A DNA stretch of 25,276 nucleotides from assembly GCF_019923565.1 (NCBI RefSeq), contig NZ_CP074435.1:1-25276 (forward strand), in the 5' to 3' direction. The stretch comes from Candidatus Schneideria nysicola (GTDB taxonomy: Bacteria; Pseudomonadota; Gammaproteobacteria; Enterobacterales; Enterobacteriaceae). Positions 1 to 9,158 of the stretch are shown piece after piece; position 1 is the first letter of the stretch; each line of letters starts with the position of its first letter. The notes below the pieces were generated by a model. It saw only the letters and a program-made list of their open reading frames with translations. It did not search any database and was not told the origin of the DNA. Made by a program: the position numbers and the translations under genes.

Positions 1-298
1 ATTTGACTCATTTTATTTCTTATTTTTTATTACGCTATAAAAAAATATCATCCCTAAATTCATTAGAATTAGAATTCTATTTGTCATACTATAAGAATTA
101 ATATCATTTGAAATATTATAAAAATCTATACGATAAAATTAATCGAATGTCTACTTTAGTAAGAAGGATAAAATCATAAAATTTATATTAATTGATATTT
201 TACCGACAAATTTTCTCTACAAATGAGAGGAATACACGACTCTTTTTTAATTTATGACATTCATAAATTAATAGATAATTCTTATCTAACATTTTTTA
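1..298. other. Gene-free AT-rich stretch beyond the gnd stop
   Basis: No supportable gene. The longest ATG-started frames are about 30 codons (minus 200-292; a similar plus-strand one starts near 223 and runs antisense into the end of gnd). None has a Shine-Dalgarno sequence or resembles a protein I know. A weak hairpin (arms 212-218 and 226-232, 7 bp with one G-T pair) has no adjacent T-run on either strand, so it is not a convincing terminator. The stretch is probably decayed spacer or a gene remnant past recognition. Confidence 0.6.
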
Positions 299-1714
299 TT
301 ATACTACTAACCAATTAGTATGAAAATTTCCTTTCTTATCAATACGTTGATAAGTATGAGCTCCAAAATAATCACGTTGTGCTTGAATAAGATTAGCAGG
401 TAATTGTGCTGAACGATAACTATCATAATAAGCCATAGCAGAATATAATGCAGGAATAGGAAGACCATGCTGTGTAGCAAGTATTACTATATCTCTTAGA
501 TCTTGTTGATATAAATTAGCAATATTACTAAAATAAGATGTTACTAATAAGTTAGTAATATTATTATCCTCTCTATATGCATCATAAATATTTTTTAACA
601 AATCTGCACGAATAATACAACCAGAACGAAAAATTTTAGCAATTTCACTATAATTTAAATTCCAATTATTAGCTATTGATGCAGATTTTAACTGAGAAAA
701 CCCTTGAGAATAAGATATAATTTTTCCTAAATAAAGAGCTCTACGAATTTTTTCTATTAGTAACTCTTTATTATCCCTATTAGATACTTCTATTTTTTCT
801 GGTCCAAATAATAATTTGGATGCATAAACACGCTCTTTCTTTAAAAAAGAAATATAACGTGCAAAAACAGAAGATGTAATTAATGTTAAAGGTTCATTTA
901 AATCTAATGCACTTTGACTGGTCCATTTTCCAGTACCTTTATTTTCTGCTGTATCTAGAATATAATCTATTAGATAATTACCATTTTGATCTTTCTTTTT
1001 AAAAATTATTCCAGTGATCTCTATTAAATAACTTTTTAATTCACCTTCATTCCATTTATTAAATATCTGATATAATTCCTCATTGTGCAATGAAAGTATA
1101 TTTTTTAATAAAAAATACGCTTCCGATATTAATTGCATATCCCCATATTCAATTCCATTATGTACCATTTTTACATAGTGACCAGAACCATCTGGTCCAA
1201 TGTAAGTAACACATGCTTCATTTTCAATATATGCGGCAATTTTTTTTAAAATTGGAGAAACTATTTCATAAGCGTGTTTTTGTCCACCTGGCATAATAGA
1301 AGGTCCTTTTAATGCGCCTTCTTCTCCTCCAGAAATACCAGCCCCAATAAAATTTATTCCTGCTTTTGATAATTCAATATTACGACGAATGGTATCCTTA
1401 TAAAACGAATTCCCTCCATCGATTAATATATCTCCTTTATCTAAATAAGATCGTAATAGATTAATCATATTATCGATACTGGTACCCGCTTTAATCATTA
1501 AAATAATAATACGAGGTTTTTTTAGGGATAGTACGAATTCCTTAATACTATAGTATGGTACAATTTTATTCCCTTGATTATTAGCAATTATTAAATTAGT
1601 TTTTTCTGGATTTCTATTGAAAATAGAAACACTATAACCACAATTTTCAAGATTGAGAGCAAGATTGCGACCCATAGTGGCCATTCCAATTACACCTATT
1701 TGTTGTGTCAACAT
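299..1714 (-). CDS. gnd: 6-phosphogluconate dehydrogenase, decarboxylating
   Basis: Oxidises 6-phosphogluconate to ribulose 5-phosphate and CO2 with NADP+, in the cytosolic oxidative pentose phosphate pathway, supplying NADPH and pentoses. At 471 aa it matches the E. coli length (468). Visible are the N-terminal dinucleotide-binding motif [13 protein letters not shown] (residues 7-19), NRNPEKT (33-39), [17 protein letters not shown] (128-144), the catalytic segment [11 protein letters not shown] with Lys182 and Glu189, [12 protein letters not shown] in the all-alpha domain, and the C-terminal [11 protein letters not shown] that reaches into the partner subunit of the dimer. The ATG gives the same N-terminus as E. 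coli; AGGA at 1727-1730 lies 12 nt upstream. It is the last gene on this strand before the empty end of the window. No sign of decay. Confidence 0.97.
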   Translation of the reverse strand: MLTQQIGVIGMATMGRNLALNLENCGYSVSIFNRNPEKTNLIIANNQGNKIVPYYSIKEFVLSLKKPRIIILMIKAGTSIDNMINLLRSYLDKGDILIDGGNSFYKDTIRRNIELSKAGINFIGAGISGGEEGALKGPSIMPGGQKHAYEIVSPILKKIAAYIENEACVTYIGPDGSGHYVKMVHNGIEYGDMQLISEAYFLLKNILSLHNEELYQIFNKWNEGELKSYLIEITGIIFKKKDQNGNYLIDYILDTAENKGTGKWTSQSALDLNEPLTLITSSVFARYISFLKKERVYASKLLFGPEKIEVSNRDNKELLIEKIRRALYLGKIISYSQGFSQLKSASIANNWNLNYSEIAKIFRSGCIIRADLLKNIYDAYREDNNITNLLVTSYFSNIANLYQQDLRDIVILATQHGLPIPALYSAMAYYDSYRSAQLPANLIQAQRDYFGAHTYQRIDKKGNFHTNWLVV

Positions 1715-1789
1715 ATTATGTATATATCCTCATTAAATTAATATTATATTCTAAATAAATAATACGAGTTATTAAGTAGTAATTAAGCT

Positions 1790-3442
1790 TTATTTGTGTT
1801 CATATGAATTATTTAGTATAATTTTTTCTATTTGACTAATTTGCACACGATTTAATAAATTATTAAACGTACCTATTCGATGATTTATTAATGGATTTGA
1901 TATTTCATCCCAATTTAAAGAAATTTGAAGAAAAGATTCCGATCTTTTTGATAAAGATGGTACAATGGGTTTTAAGTATGTCATAATAATACGAAAAAAA
2001 TTTATTCCCATGGAACATATATCATGTATTTGCTTTAAATTTTCTCCTTGTTTTAAAATATTCCAAGGTGCTTTTTCTTGTATATAATGATTAGCAATGT
2101 CTACTAATTTCATAATTTCACGAATTACATCACTCAATTCACATTCATTAAATGCTTGCTCTATATATAGAGCCGCATTGACAAAATGATTATATAAATC
2201 TGGTTCACTTATCTTCTTTGATAAATAATTATTAAAGTATTGGTTAATAAATCTTGCATTTCGAGAAGCTAAATTAACAACTTTATTTATTAGATCGGCA
2301 TTAATACGTTGTAAAAAATGTTGTAAATTAATATCAATATCATTAATTTGAGAAGAAATCTTAGTTGCATAATAATAACGGAGGTAATCAGGATCTAAGT
2401 GTGATAAATATGTACTAGCTTTAATAAAATTTCCTCTTGATTTAGAGAGTTTCGATCCATTCATAGTCACATAACCATGTACAAATATTTTAGTAGGTTT
2501 TCGATATTGACAACTTTCTAATATAGCTGGCCAAAATAAACTATGAAAATAGATAATATCTTTTCCAATAAACTGATATAAATCTATAGACGAATCTATG
2601 TTCCAAAAGGCTTCAAAGGAAATATCTTGATATTTTTCACATAGTTTTTTACAAGTGCTCATATATCCAATAGGAGCATCTAACCAAACATAAAAATATT
2701 TATTTGGTAAATCAGGAATTTCGAATCCAAAATAAGGAGCATCTCTAGAAATATTCCACGGCTTCAATCCTATATTGAACCATTCCTGTATTTTATTTAC
2801 TATCTTTTTTTGTAGAACACCAGATTGAATCCAATTATATAGTATTTTACTAAAAATAGGTAAATTAAAAAAAAGATGTTTAGACTGACGTATAACTGGT
2901 GTTATTCCAGATATTATAGATATTGGATCAATCAAATCCATAGAAGTATAAATCGTACCACAATGTTCACAATTATCTCCATACTGATTCCCTGCTTTAC
3001 AGCAGGGACATATACCTTTAACAAATCGATCAGGTAAAAAAAGATTCTGTTTTTGATCATATAATTGAGAGATTGTACGCGATAGAATTAAATTTTTTTC
3101 TTTTAAAGAAGAGTATATATTATATAATAATTCTCTATTTTCTTGACTATGCGTAGAATAATAATAATCATAACTTATATGAAATTTTTTTAAATCTCTT
3201 TGATGTTCTTCGTAAATAGTTTTTACCATATGTTCTGGATCTATATCTAGTTTTTTTGCTTTGAGCATAATAGGGGTACCATGTGCATCATCCGCACAAA
3301 TAAAATAAACTTTATGATGACGCATTTTTTTATAACGTACCCAAATATCGGCCAAAATATGCTCTAACATATGGCCAATATGAATGGAACCATTTGCATA
3401 GGGTAAGGCACAAGTAACAAGTATTTTTTTATTGTAAGACAT
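1790..3442 (-). CDS. metG: Methionyl-tRNA synthetase, short form without the C-terminal domain
   Basis: Class I synthetase that charges tRNA-Met (initiator and elongator) with methionine. The Rossmann core is intact: HIGH at residues 21-24, a zinc knuckle with Cys145, Cys148, Cys158 and Cys161, the methionine-pocket segment [10 protein letters not shown] (251-260), the KMSKS loop as KLSKS (331-335), and the alpha-helical anticodon domain to about 540. The 550 aa compare with 677 in E. coli: the protein ends right after the anticodon domain, so the EMAP-like tRNA-binding and dimerisation domain of about 110-125 residues is missing. The 75 bp to gnd hold no remnant of it. Family knowledge says a truncated, monomeric MetG core can charge tRNA, so I infer a functional enzyme. 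Confidence 0.97.
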   Translation of the reverse strand: MSYNKKILVTCALPYANGSIHIGHMLEHILADIWVRYKKMRHHKVYFICADDAHGTPIMLKAKKLDIDPEHMVKTIYEEHQRDLKKFHISYDYYYSTHSQENRELLYNIYSSLKEKNLILSRTISQLYDQKQNLFLPDRFVKGICPCCKAGNQYGDNCEHCGTIYTSMDLIDPISIISGITPVIRQSKHLFFNLPIFSKILYNWIQSGVLQKKIVNKIQEWFNIGLKPWNISRDAPYFGFEIPDLPNKYFYVWLDAPIGYMSTCKKLCEKYQDISFEAFWNIDSSIDLYQFIGKDIIYFHSLFWPAILESCQYRKPTKIFVHGYVTMNGSKLSKSRGNFIKASTYLSHLDPDYLRYYYATKISSQINDIDINLQHFLQRINADLINKVVNLASRNARFINQYFNNYLSKKISEPDLYNHFVNAALYIEQAFNECELSDVIREIMKLVDIANHYIQEKAPWNILKQGENLKQIHDICSMGINFFRIIMTYLKPIVPSLSKRSESFLQISLNWDEISNPLINHRIGTFNNLLNRVQISQIEKIILNNSYEHK

Positions 3443-3571
3443 AAAAAGATTCTAATGAATTTAGACTTTAATGATTTTAAGTATTTTAATATAAAACTTT
3501 AAAAAAGAGATAAAATTTAAATTTTTAATAATATTAGAACAGAATGAATAATTATGAAGATATGAATTATA

Positions 3572-3648
3572 TGGTGCGTTCTGACGGATTTGAACCGCCG
3601 ACCTCCACCTTGTCGAGATGGCGCTCTAACCTGCTGAGCTAAGAACGC
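3572..3648 (-). tRNA. tRNA-Val, anticodon GAC, with C33
   Basis: A complete 77-nt cloverleaf with encoded CCA (3572-3574). Acceptor stem GCGTTCT/AGAACGC, D-stem GCTC/GAGC with G18G19, anticodon stem CCATC/GGTGG, T-stem GGCGG/CCGTC with TTCAAAT loop. The anticodon loop (3610-3616) reads TCGACAA, so the anticodon is GAC (3612-3614). G3-C70, U4-A69, A35, C36 and A73 fit valine identity, and the sequence resembles E. coli valV/valW. Oddity: position 33, almost always U, is C here (plus-strand G at 3615). All other conserved positions I checked are normal. It reads GUC and GUU codons. Confidence 0.95.
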
Positions 3649-3656
3649 AAATGTTA

Positions 3657-3730
3657 TATAATTTATTCTAAACATCAATATTTAATTGTCAATTAGTAAT
3701 TGTATATTCTAATATTTAGAATAAATTATA
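3657..3730. repeat. Perfect 16-bp inverted repeat between ispH and tRNA-Val
   Basis: The left arm 3657-3672 (tataatttattctaaa) and the right arm 3715-3730 are exact reverse complements separated by 42 nt. The right arm begins 5 bp past the ispH stop codon; the left arm carries the -10 box of the tRNA-Val promoter. It could form a long-range stem behind ispH, be a protein-binding repeat, or be a by-product of local inverted duplication. There is no T-run after it, so a Rho-independent terminator is not supported. Confidence 0.6.
3665..3692 (-). promoter_or_regulatory. Sigma70-type promoter for tRNA-Val
   Basis: On the minus strand TTGACA (3692-3687) is followed after 16 nt by TAGAAT (3670-3665), a 6/6 and a 5/6 match to the consensus boxes. 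Transcription would start near 3658, about 10 nt before the tRNA 5' end at 3648. The -10 box lies inside one arm of the inverted repeat at 3657-3730. Confidence 0.7.
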
Positions 3731-3734
3731 AAAT

Positions 3735-4664
3735 TTATAATAATTTAGGGATTTTAAAAGTGATCTCTTCTTTCTCTCCAATTAATTCTCTAATTTTATT
3801 AGCTCCTAAATATTTTAGATAATCTACGATTTCTTTCACTAAAATTTCTGGGGCAGAAGCACTAGATATAATCCCTATATTATTAATTCCTCTTAGCCAA
3901 TTTTTTTTTATTTCTTTTACACTATCAATAAGATAGACCGATTTTCCAATAAGCTGAACTATTTCTTTTAATCTATTAGAATTAGATGAATTCTTTGAAC
4001 CTACTATTAATATCAATTCTACATAATCAGATAGATTTTTTATGGCTTTTTGACGATTAAAAGTAGCATAGCAAATATCGTTTTTTTTGGGTCCAGCAAT
4101 TAATGGAAATCTACTACGTAGTTTATTTACTATATGTACTGTATCATCTACTGATAATGTTGTTTGAGTTATAAAATTTAAATTTTTAGTATTATTTATT
4201 TTTAGTTTATCAATCTCTTTAGAGGAGATTATGACATGCATTTTACCTGATGACTGAGGATTATAACGACCTATAGTCCCTTCAACTTCTGGATGTCCTT
4301 TATATCCTATTAAAATTAATTCTTTATCTTTTAAACTAGCATAATATACCTTTTTATGTACTTTTTTTACTAATGGACAAGTAGCATCAAATATTCTTAA
4401 TTGACGTAATTTCGCTTCTTCTTCTACTTTATTAGATACTCCATGTGCAGAAAAAACCAAAACTGAACCTATTGGTACTTTACAAATATCATTAACAAAA
4501 ATTACTCCTTTCTTGATGAAAAGATCAATGATATATTTATTGTGAATAATTTCATGATATACATAAATAGGAGAAGTATATAATACTAATAATTCTTCTA
4601 CAATTTTAATTGCTCTTTTTACACCAGCACAAAACCCTCTAGGATTAGCAAGAAAAATTTGCAT
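3735..4664 (-). CDS. ispH: 4-hydroxy-3-methylbut-2-enyl diphosphate reductase
   Basis: Last enzyme of the MEP isoprenoid pathway; a cytosolic iron-sulfur protein turning HMBPP into IPP and DMAPP. At 309 aa it is close to E. coli IspH (316). All three cluster-binding cysteines are present (Cys12 in PRGFCAGVKRA, Cys96 in DATCPLVKKVH, Cys198 in NDICYAT), as are substrate residues His41, His74, His124 and Glu126 in GHPEVEGT, Thr168 in TQTTLS, and the SSNSNRL loop near 225-232. The ATG has GGAG (4673-4676) 8 nt upstream. It follows lspA by 20 bp; in E. coli fkpB sits between these two genes and is absent here. A T9 run (3901-3909) lies in the coding sequence. Confidence 0.97.
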   Translation of the reverse strand: MQIFLANPRGFCAGVKRAIKIVEELLVLYTSPIYVYHEIIHNKYIIDLFIKKGVIFVNDICKVPIGSVLVFSAHGVSNKVEEEAKLRQLRIFDATCPLVKKVHKKVYYASLKDKELILIGYKGHPEVEGTIGRYNPQSSGKMHVIISSKEIDKLKINNTKNLNFITQTTLSVDDTVHIVNKLRSRFPLIAGPKKNDICYATFNRQKAIKNLSDYVELILIVGSKNSSNSNRLKEIVQLIGKSVYLIDSVKEIKKNWLRGINNIGIISSASAPEILVKEIVDYLKYLGANKIRELIGEKEEITFKIPKLL

Positions 4665-4684
4665 ACATCTATCTCCATTTATTT

Positions 4685-5197
4685 TTATCTAATATTTTTT
4701 CTTATAAAAAATGAAAAATTATTTAGAATAATATATTCTAGTCCAATACAAATATTTAAATCGGCTAGATTAAAAGTTGGAAAATGATATATACTAATAT
4801 ATATATCAATAAAATCTATTACATAACCATATATTATCCTATCTAATAAATTCCCTATTGCCCCTCCAATAATCATTAAAAATGGAAAAATAGATAAATA
4901 TGATATATATAACCAATTTTTATTTATTATGAGAAATAATACGAAAATACATAATATATTTATTATTATTAATAAATATTTACGCCAATATTCTTCTCCA
5001 GAAAAGAACCCAAATACAATACCAGAATTTTTTACATAATAAATATTAATATTTGGAAGAATAGATAATGATTCTCCAAGAGAAAAATTAGATATTATCC
5101 AATTTTTACTTAAAAAATCTAATATTATAAAAGTTAATATTATTCCAAAATAATAATATAATTTAACATTTTTAAATAAACTGACGTTTTTCACCAT
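4685..5197 (-). CDS. lspA: Lipoprotein signal peptidase (signal peptidase II)
   Basis: Inner-membrane aspartyl protease that cleaves signal peptides from diacylated prolipoproteins. Numbered from ATG 5197 (170 aa, E. coli 164), the catalytic aspartates are Asp119 in GGAIGNLLDR and Asp146 in FNLAD. The first-helix D-x-x-SK motif (Asp27) and the NSGIVFGF segment (57-64; NxGxAF in most members, with V for A) are present. Four hydrophobic membrane segments are visible. The frame is open to TTG 5215 and contains ATG 5209 and ATG 5197; I chose 5197 because it gives the N-terminal length nearest to E. coli, but none has a good Shine-Dalgarno sequence. It overlaps the end of ileS by at least 26 nt, which suggests translational coupling. 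Its retention implies that lipoproteins are still processed. Confidence 0.93.
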   Translation of the reverse strand: MVKNVSLFKNVKLYYYFGIILTFIILDFLSKNWIISNFSLGESLSILPNINIYYVKNSGIVFGFFSGEEYWRKYLLIIINILCIFVLFLIINKNWLYISYLSIFPFLMIIGGAIGNLLDRIIYGYVIDFIDIYISIYHFPTFNLADLNICIGLEYIILNNFSFFIRKNIR

Positions 5198-7979
5198 TTC
5201 CAAAAACATTATCAATACAACGAGTACACATTGGTAAAGTTTTACTTGAATGAAAATTTTTAATATTTCTTACATAATGCCAACAACGTGAACATTTTTC
5301 TCCTTCTATTTTAGTTAAAAGAATTTTTAATGATTCATTTTTTTCGACATTTACTTTTTTTACACTTGAAGAATCGATTACTTCTATTTCTGACGTAAGT
5401 AAAAAAAATCGTAGTTCGTTACCTAATTTACGTAAATCTATAGCAAGATTAGATTTAGCATATAATGTAATTTTAGCTTCTAAAGAATTTCTAATATATT
5501 TATCTTTACGAGCTTGTTCTAATATTTTATTAACCTCATTTTTAACGAATATTAATTTATCCCAATAATTTCTATTCATTTCTTGATTATAATCAAACTC
5601 AAATAAACCATTATACCACTCTTCAGTAAAAATATATTGTGATCTTTTATCTTTTGGCATATATTCCCATACTTCATCTGCAGTAAATGATAAAATAGGA
5701 GCTATCCAACGTACTAATGCCTCGAGAATATGATAGATTGCAGTTTGTGCACTACGTCTTGGAATACTATTTTTTTTTATTGTATATAATCGATCTTTTA
5801 TAATATCTAAATAAAAAGATCCTAATTCTTCTGAACAAAAATACATTATTCTCTGAACAATATAACGAAAATCATAATTATTATAAGCGGATAATATTTC
5901 TTTTTGAACAAGATGTGCCCGATCTATTGCCCAAATATCTATAATTATGAGATTATTCTTATTAACACAATCTTTAAGTGGAATAAAATCATAAAGATTT
6001 GCTAGTAAAAAACGTATTGTATTACGAATACGGCGATAAACATCTACAGAACTTTTTAAAATATTATCGGATATATTCATTTCATTAGTATGATCTGTAG
6101 AAGCGACCCATAAACGAAGTATATCTGCTCCTAATTGATTAACTATATTTTGTGGATATACTACATTTCCTAAGGATTTAGACATTTTCTGACCTTGTTT
6201 ATCTACAGCAAAACCATGAGATAATATTTTTCTACAAGGTACTTCATTATTAATAGCAATAGAAATAATTAAGGATGACATAAACCACCCACGATATTGA
6301 TCTGATCCTTCCAAATATAAATCAGGTTTTTTATTAATTAATTCTTTATATCTATTTAGAACGGAATCATGAGTGGAACCAGAATCAAACCATACATCTA
6401 AGGTATCTAATACTTTTTCATAAAAAATAGATTCTTTTCCAAGAAAATCAAATGGATCTAAATTCCACCATTCTTTAATACCATTTTTTTCTACATATTT
6501 TGCTATTTTTTCCATAAAATATAAAGTATGTGGATGTAGTTCTTTAGTTATTTTATGTATAAATATAGGAATAGGTATACCCCAAGTACGTTGTCGAGAA
6601 ATACACCAATCAGGACGATTTTTAATCATTTCTTTTATACAAGATTGACCCCATTCAGGAATCCATGTAATTTCTCTAACTTTATCTAAAATTTTTTTGG
6701 ACAATTCATTTCTATGCATTCCAATAAACCATTGAGGAGTCGCATAAAATATAACAGGAGTATGATGTCTCCAACAATGTGGATAACTGTGTTGTAAGAT
6801 ATCATGAGATAGTAAGAATTTTTTCTCATGAAGCATATGAATAATAATCTCATTGGCTTTAAAAATATTTAATTTATCTAATAATGGAAAGTTCTCTAAT
6901 ATAAAATATCCCTTTGAATCTAAGGGACTAATCATATCTAAATGATATTTAGATGCAACTAAATAATCCTCTCTCCCATGACTAGGAGCTATATGAACAA
7001 CACCAGTTCCAATGTCTGGTTTAATATAATCATTTAAAATAACAGGTATTACGAAATCCATAAAAGGATGACAACATTGCAAAAATTCAAGATTACTTCC
7101 TTGAATACAACCTAATATTGTCCAATGCTTAATTGATAAATGTTTTACTATTTTTTCTAATAAATTTTCTAGAAAAATATAATTATTTTTATTATTAAAA
7201 TTCACTAGAATATAATTAAGTTCCGGATGAATAGAAACGGCACGATTAGCTGGTAAACTCCATGGAGTTGTTGTCCAAACTATAAAATAAACTGATTCAA
7301 ATAGATTCTCTATATTAAATCTTTTTTTAATCAAAGAATTATCTAATATAGGAAATGCTATATAAATAGATGGAGAAGTAGAATTATAATATTCTACTTC
7401 TGCTTCAGCTAATGAAGATTGACAATTAAAACACCAATATACTGGTTTTTTTCCTCTGTAGACATAACCATGAGCAATAATTTTCTTTAAAGTACGAATG
7501 ATATTCGCTTGAATTTTAAAATTCATGGTTAAATAAGAGTTTTCCCAATCTCCTAATACTCCTAATCGAATAAAATTTTCTTTTTGTTTTGCAACTTGTT
7601 GTAGAGCATACTCTCGACAAGCATTATGAAATATAGAGATATTATTATTTTTTCCTATCTCTTTTTCAACCATTAATTCAATTGGTAAACCATGACAATC
7701 CCAACCAGGAATATAAGGACAGTCATATCCCATAAAACTTTTAGATTTAATAATGATATCTTTAAGAATTTTATTGATTGCATGACCAATATGAATATTA
7801 CCATTAGCATATGGAGGACCATCGTGTAAGTGAAAAATTTCTTTTCCTTTTTTAGTATTACGTATAATCTTATATAAATTTTCTGAATACCAACGAGTTA
7901 AAGTATCAATTTCACGTTTAACTAAATTACCACGCATAGGAAATTTTGTATGAGGTAAATTTAATGTTTCTTTATACAT
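5172..7979 (-). CDS. ileS: Isoleucyl-tRNA synthetase
   Basis: Class I synthetase that charges tRNA-Ile and edits misactivated valine. The 935 aa equal the bacterial form (E. coli 938). Visible are PPYANGNIHIGH (HIGH at 63-66), the CP1 editing domain with WTTTPW (235-240) and GTGVVHIAPSHGREDY (325-339, Asp338 at the editing aspartate), WCISRQRTWGIPIP (458-471), DVWFDSGS (528-535), KMSKS (598-602), and the C-terminal zinc finger with Cys896, Cys899, Cys918 and Cys921. Editing and synthesis therefore both look intact. The ATG 7979 agrees with the E. coli N-terminus. It lies 20 bp after ribF and overlaps lspA, as part of the ribF-ileS-lspA-ispH run. Confidence 0.97.
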   Translation of the reverse strand: MYKETLNLPHTKFPMRGNLVKREIDTLTRWYSENLYKIIRNTKKGKEIFHLHDGPPYANGNIHIGHAINKILKDIIIKSKSFMGYDCPYIPGWDCHGLPIELMVEKEIGKNNNISIFHNACREYALQQVAKQKENFIRLGVLGDWENSYLTMNFKIQANIIRTLKKIIAHGYVYRGKKPVYWCFNCQSSLAEAEVEYYNSTSPSIYIAFPILDNSLIKKRFNIENLFESVYFIVWTTTPWSLPANRAVSIHPELNYILVNFNNKNNYIFLENLLEKIVKHLSIKHWTILGCIQGSNLEFLQCCHPFMDFVIPVILNDYIKPDIGTGVVHIAPSHGREDYLVASKYHLDMISPLDSKGYFILENFPLLDKLNIFKANEIIIHMLHEKKFLLSHDILQHSYPHCWRHHTPVIFYATPQWFIGMHRNELSKKILDKVREITWIPEWGQSCIKEMIKNRPDWCISRQRTWGIPIPIFIHKITKELHPHTLYFMEKIAKYVEKNGIKEWWNLDPFDFLGKESIFYEKVLDTLDVWFDSGSTHDSVLNRYKELINKKPDLYLEGSDQYRGWFMSSLIISIAINNEVPCRKILSHGFAVDKQGQKMSKSLGNVVYPQNIVNQLGADILRLWVASTDHTNEMNISDNILKSSVDVYRRIRNTIRFLLANLYDFIPLKDCVNKNNLIIIDIWAIDRAHLVQKEILSAYNNYDFRYIVQRIMYFCSEELGSFYLDIIKDRLYTIKKNSIPRRSAQTAIYHILEALVRWIAPILSFTADEVWEYMPKDKRSQYIFTEEWYNGLFEFDYNQEMNRNYWDKLIFVKNEVNKILEQARKDKYIRNSLEAKITLYAKSNLAIDLRKLGNELRFFLLTSEIEVIDSSSVKKVNVEKNESLKILLTKIEGEKCSRCWHYVRNIKNFHSSKTLPMCTRCIDNVFGNGEKRQFI

Positions 7980-7999
7980 AATTTATGTTTTATACATCC

Positions 8000-8947
8000 T
8001 TATTTATTACTTAATATGTTAAAATAATTACGTACACTTTTTATATCAATGGAAATTTGTTTTTTTAAATATTCGATTGAATCAAATCTTATTTCATTAC
8101 GTATTTTATGATGTACTACTACTTCAATATAACATCCATAAAGATTAATACATTTATCTATTAAATGAACTTCTAATAATTGATAGAAAGAAGTAATAGT
8201 AGTTGGTCTATTTCCAATATTAGCAATCCCAATCAATGACATATTATTTTTAATACCATATACTTCTACGGCATAAACACCATGTAATGGTATTTTTCTT
8301 CCTTTTAAAGATATATTAGCTGTAGGATAACCTAGAATTCGACCTAATCCATTTCCACGTATTACACGACCAGATATAGAATAAGAATGTCCCAATAATA
8401 TTTCAGCTTCTTTTATTTTATCATTTAAAAGTATATTACGTATAGCTGTACTACTAATTCGATTACCTTTATTAGAAAAAGTTTTTATATTTATAACTTC
8501 AAATCCAGTATTTTTACCTATTTCTTTTAATAAAGATAAATCTCCTTTACGTTTTATACCAAAATGAAAATCATCTCCTATGCAAATAAGACGTATTTTA
8601 AGTTTATTAACTAATATATTAATAATAAAATCTTGAGCCGTAAGAGAAGAAAAATATTTATTAAATCTAACACATAAAATTGCGTCTATTTTAGCAAGAG
8701 ATAAATACTTTATTTTTTCTCTTAAACCTGATAAACGAACTAATTTTGATAAATTTTTATGTAAAAATTCTTGAGGTTGAGGTTCGAATATCATTACCAT
8801 TTTAGGTAAATTACGATATGCACTTTCAATTTGTAAAGTCGAAATTAATGCTTGATGTCCTAGATGAAATCCATCAAAATTTCCAATAGTAATAGCATAT
8901 CCATAATGTTTTGATTTTAAGTTATGTATTCCTCGAATTAACTCCAT
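8000..8947 (-). CDS. ribF: Bifunctional riboflavin kinase / FAD synthetase
   Basis: Phosphorylates riboflavin to FMN and adenylates FMN to FAD. The 315 aa (E. coli 313) hold an N-terminal nucleotidyltransferase domain with GNFDGFHLGH (22-31), FEPQPQEF (54-61) and ISSTAIR (164-170), followed by the kinase domain with RGNGLGRILGYPTAN (197-211) and NIGNRPT (243-249). Both activities look intact. It is the first gene of the ribF-ileS-lspA-ispH run and is divergent from rpsT, as in E. coli. The only promoter candidate is weak (TTAATA at 9004-8999, 16 nt, TATACT at 8982-8977), and the ATG has no clear Shine-Dalgarno sequence. Confidence 0.96.
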   Translation of the reverse strand: MELIRGIHNLKSKHYGYAITIGNFDGFHLGHQALISTLQIESAYRNLPKMVMIFEPQPQEFLHKNLSKLVRLSGLREKIKYLSLAKIDAILCVRFNKYFSSLTAQDFIINILVNKLKIRLICIGDDFHFGIKRKGDLSLLKEIGKNTGFEVINIKTFSNKGNRISSTAIRNILLNDKIKEAEILLGHSYSISGRVIRGNGLGRILGYPTANISLKGRKIPLHGVYAVEVYGIKNNMSLIGIANIGNRPTTITSFYQLLEVHLIDKCINLYGCYIEVVVHHKIRNEIRFDSIEYLKKQISIDIKSVRNYFNILSNK

Positions 8948-8992
8948 AATAAACTTTAAAAATTAAATAAGAATATAGTATAATACTACATT

Positions 8993-9039
8993 AACTAATA
9001 TTAATCATTATAACTTTTATATTGGTTTAAATATTAGTT
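8993..9039. repeat. 10-bp inverted repeat in the ribF/rpsT divergent spacer
   Basis: Arms aactaatatt (8993-9002) and aatattagtt (9030-9039) are exact reverse complements with a 27-nt gap. The arms are AT-only apart from one base pair, so chance is a real alternative. It sits between the two divergent transcription units. Confidence 0.35.
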
Positions 9040-9093
9040 CATTTTAATATGAAAATATTCTATTATTAATTATAGAACGATAAAGAAATTTTA

Positions 9094-9121
9094 TTGACAA
9101 AGAAAAAATTGAGAATAGGAT
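9094..9121 (+). promoter_or_regulatory. Promoter of rpsT
   Basis: A perfect TTGACA (9094-9099), a 16-nt spacer, then TAGGAT (9116-9121; 4/6). A consensus TATAAT also occurs at 9125-9130, but it is 25 nt from TTGACA and lacks a -35 box of its own. Either start site gives a leader of roughly 20-30 nt before the TTG start codon. Confidence 0.55.
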
Positions 9122-9143
9122 ACTTATAATTTATTATAAATTT

Positions 9144-9158
9144 AGGTGATAAAAATTG
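9144..9158 (+). promoter_or_regulatory. Shine-Dalgarno sequence fixing the TTG start of rpsT
   Basis: AGGTGA (9144-9149) lies 6 nt before TTG (9156-9158). The downstream codons give the exact N-terminus of S20, and there is no upstream in-frame ATG near the site. E. coli rpsT also starts with UUG. Confidence 0.85.

Noticed and set aside
212..232. Hairpin TTTCTCT/AGAGGAA as a gnd terminator
   Set aside because: The stem is only 7 bp with a G-T pair and is not followed by a T-run on the minus strand.
200..292. A 30-codon minus-strand frame just downstream of gnd
   Set aside because: No Shine-Dalgarno sequence, no recognisable leader-peptide bias and no homology I can see; short frames like this arise by chance.
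3726..3740. Short palindrome ttataaaatttataa across the ispH stop
   Set aside because: With a 1-nt centre it cannot form a hairpin, and AT-only palindromes of this size are common here.
5198..5215. Longer lspA start at TTG 5215
   Set aside because: It adds residues beyond the usual N-terminus, lacks a Shine-Dalgarno sequence and lies deeper inside ileS; two in-frame ATGs follow at once.
8976..8988. Palindrome tagtataatacta upstream of ribF as an operator
   Set aside because: It is short, AT-rich and unique in the window; it overlaps the weak ribF -10 candidate, so I treat it as chance.
9125..9130. TATAAT as the -10 box paired with TTGACA at 9094
   Set aside because: The spacing is 25 nt, too long for sigma70; TAGGAT at 16 nt is the better partner, although a separate weak promoter cannot be excluded.
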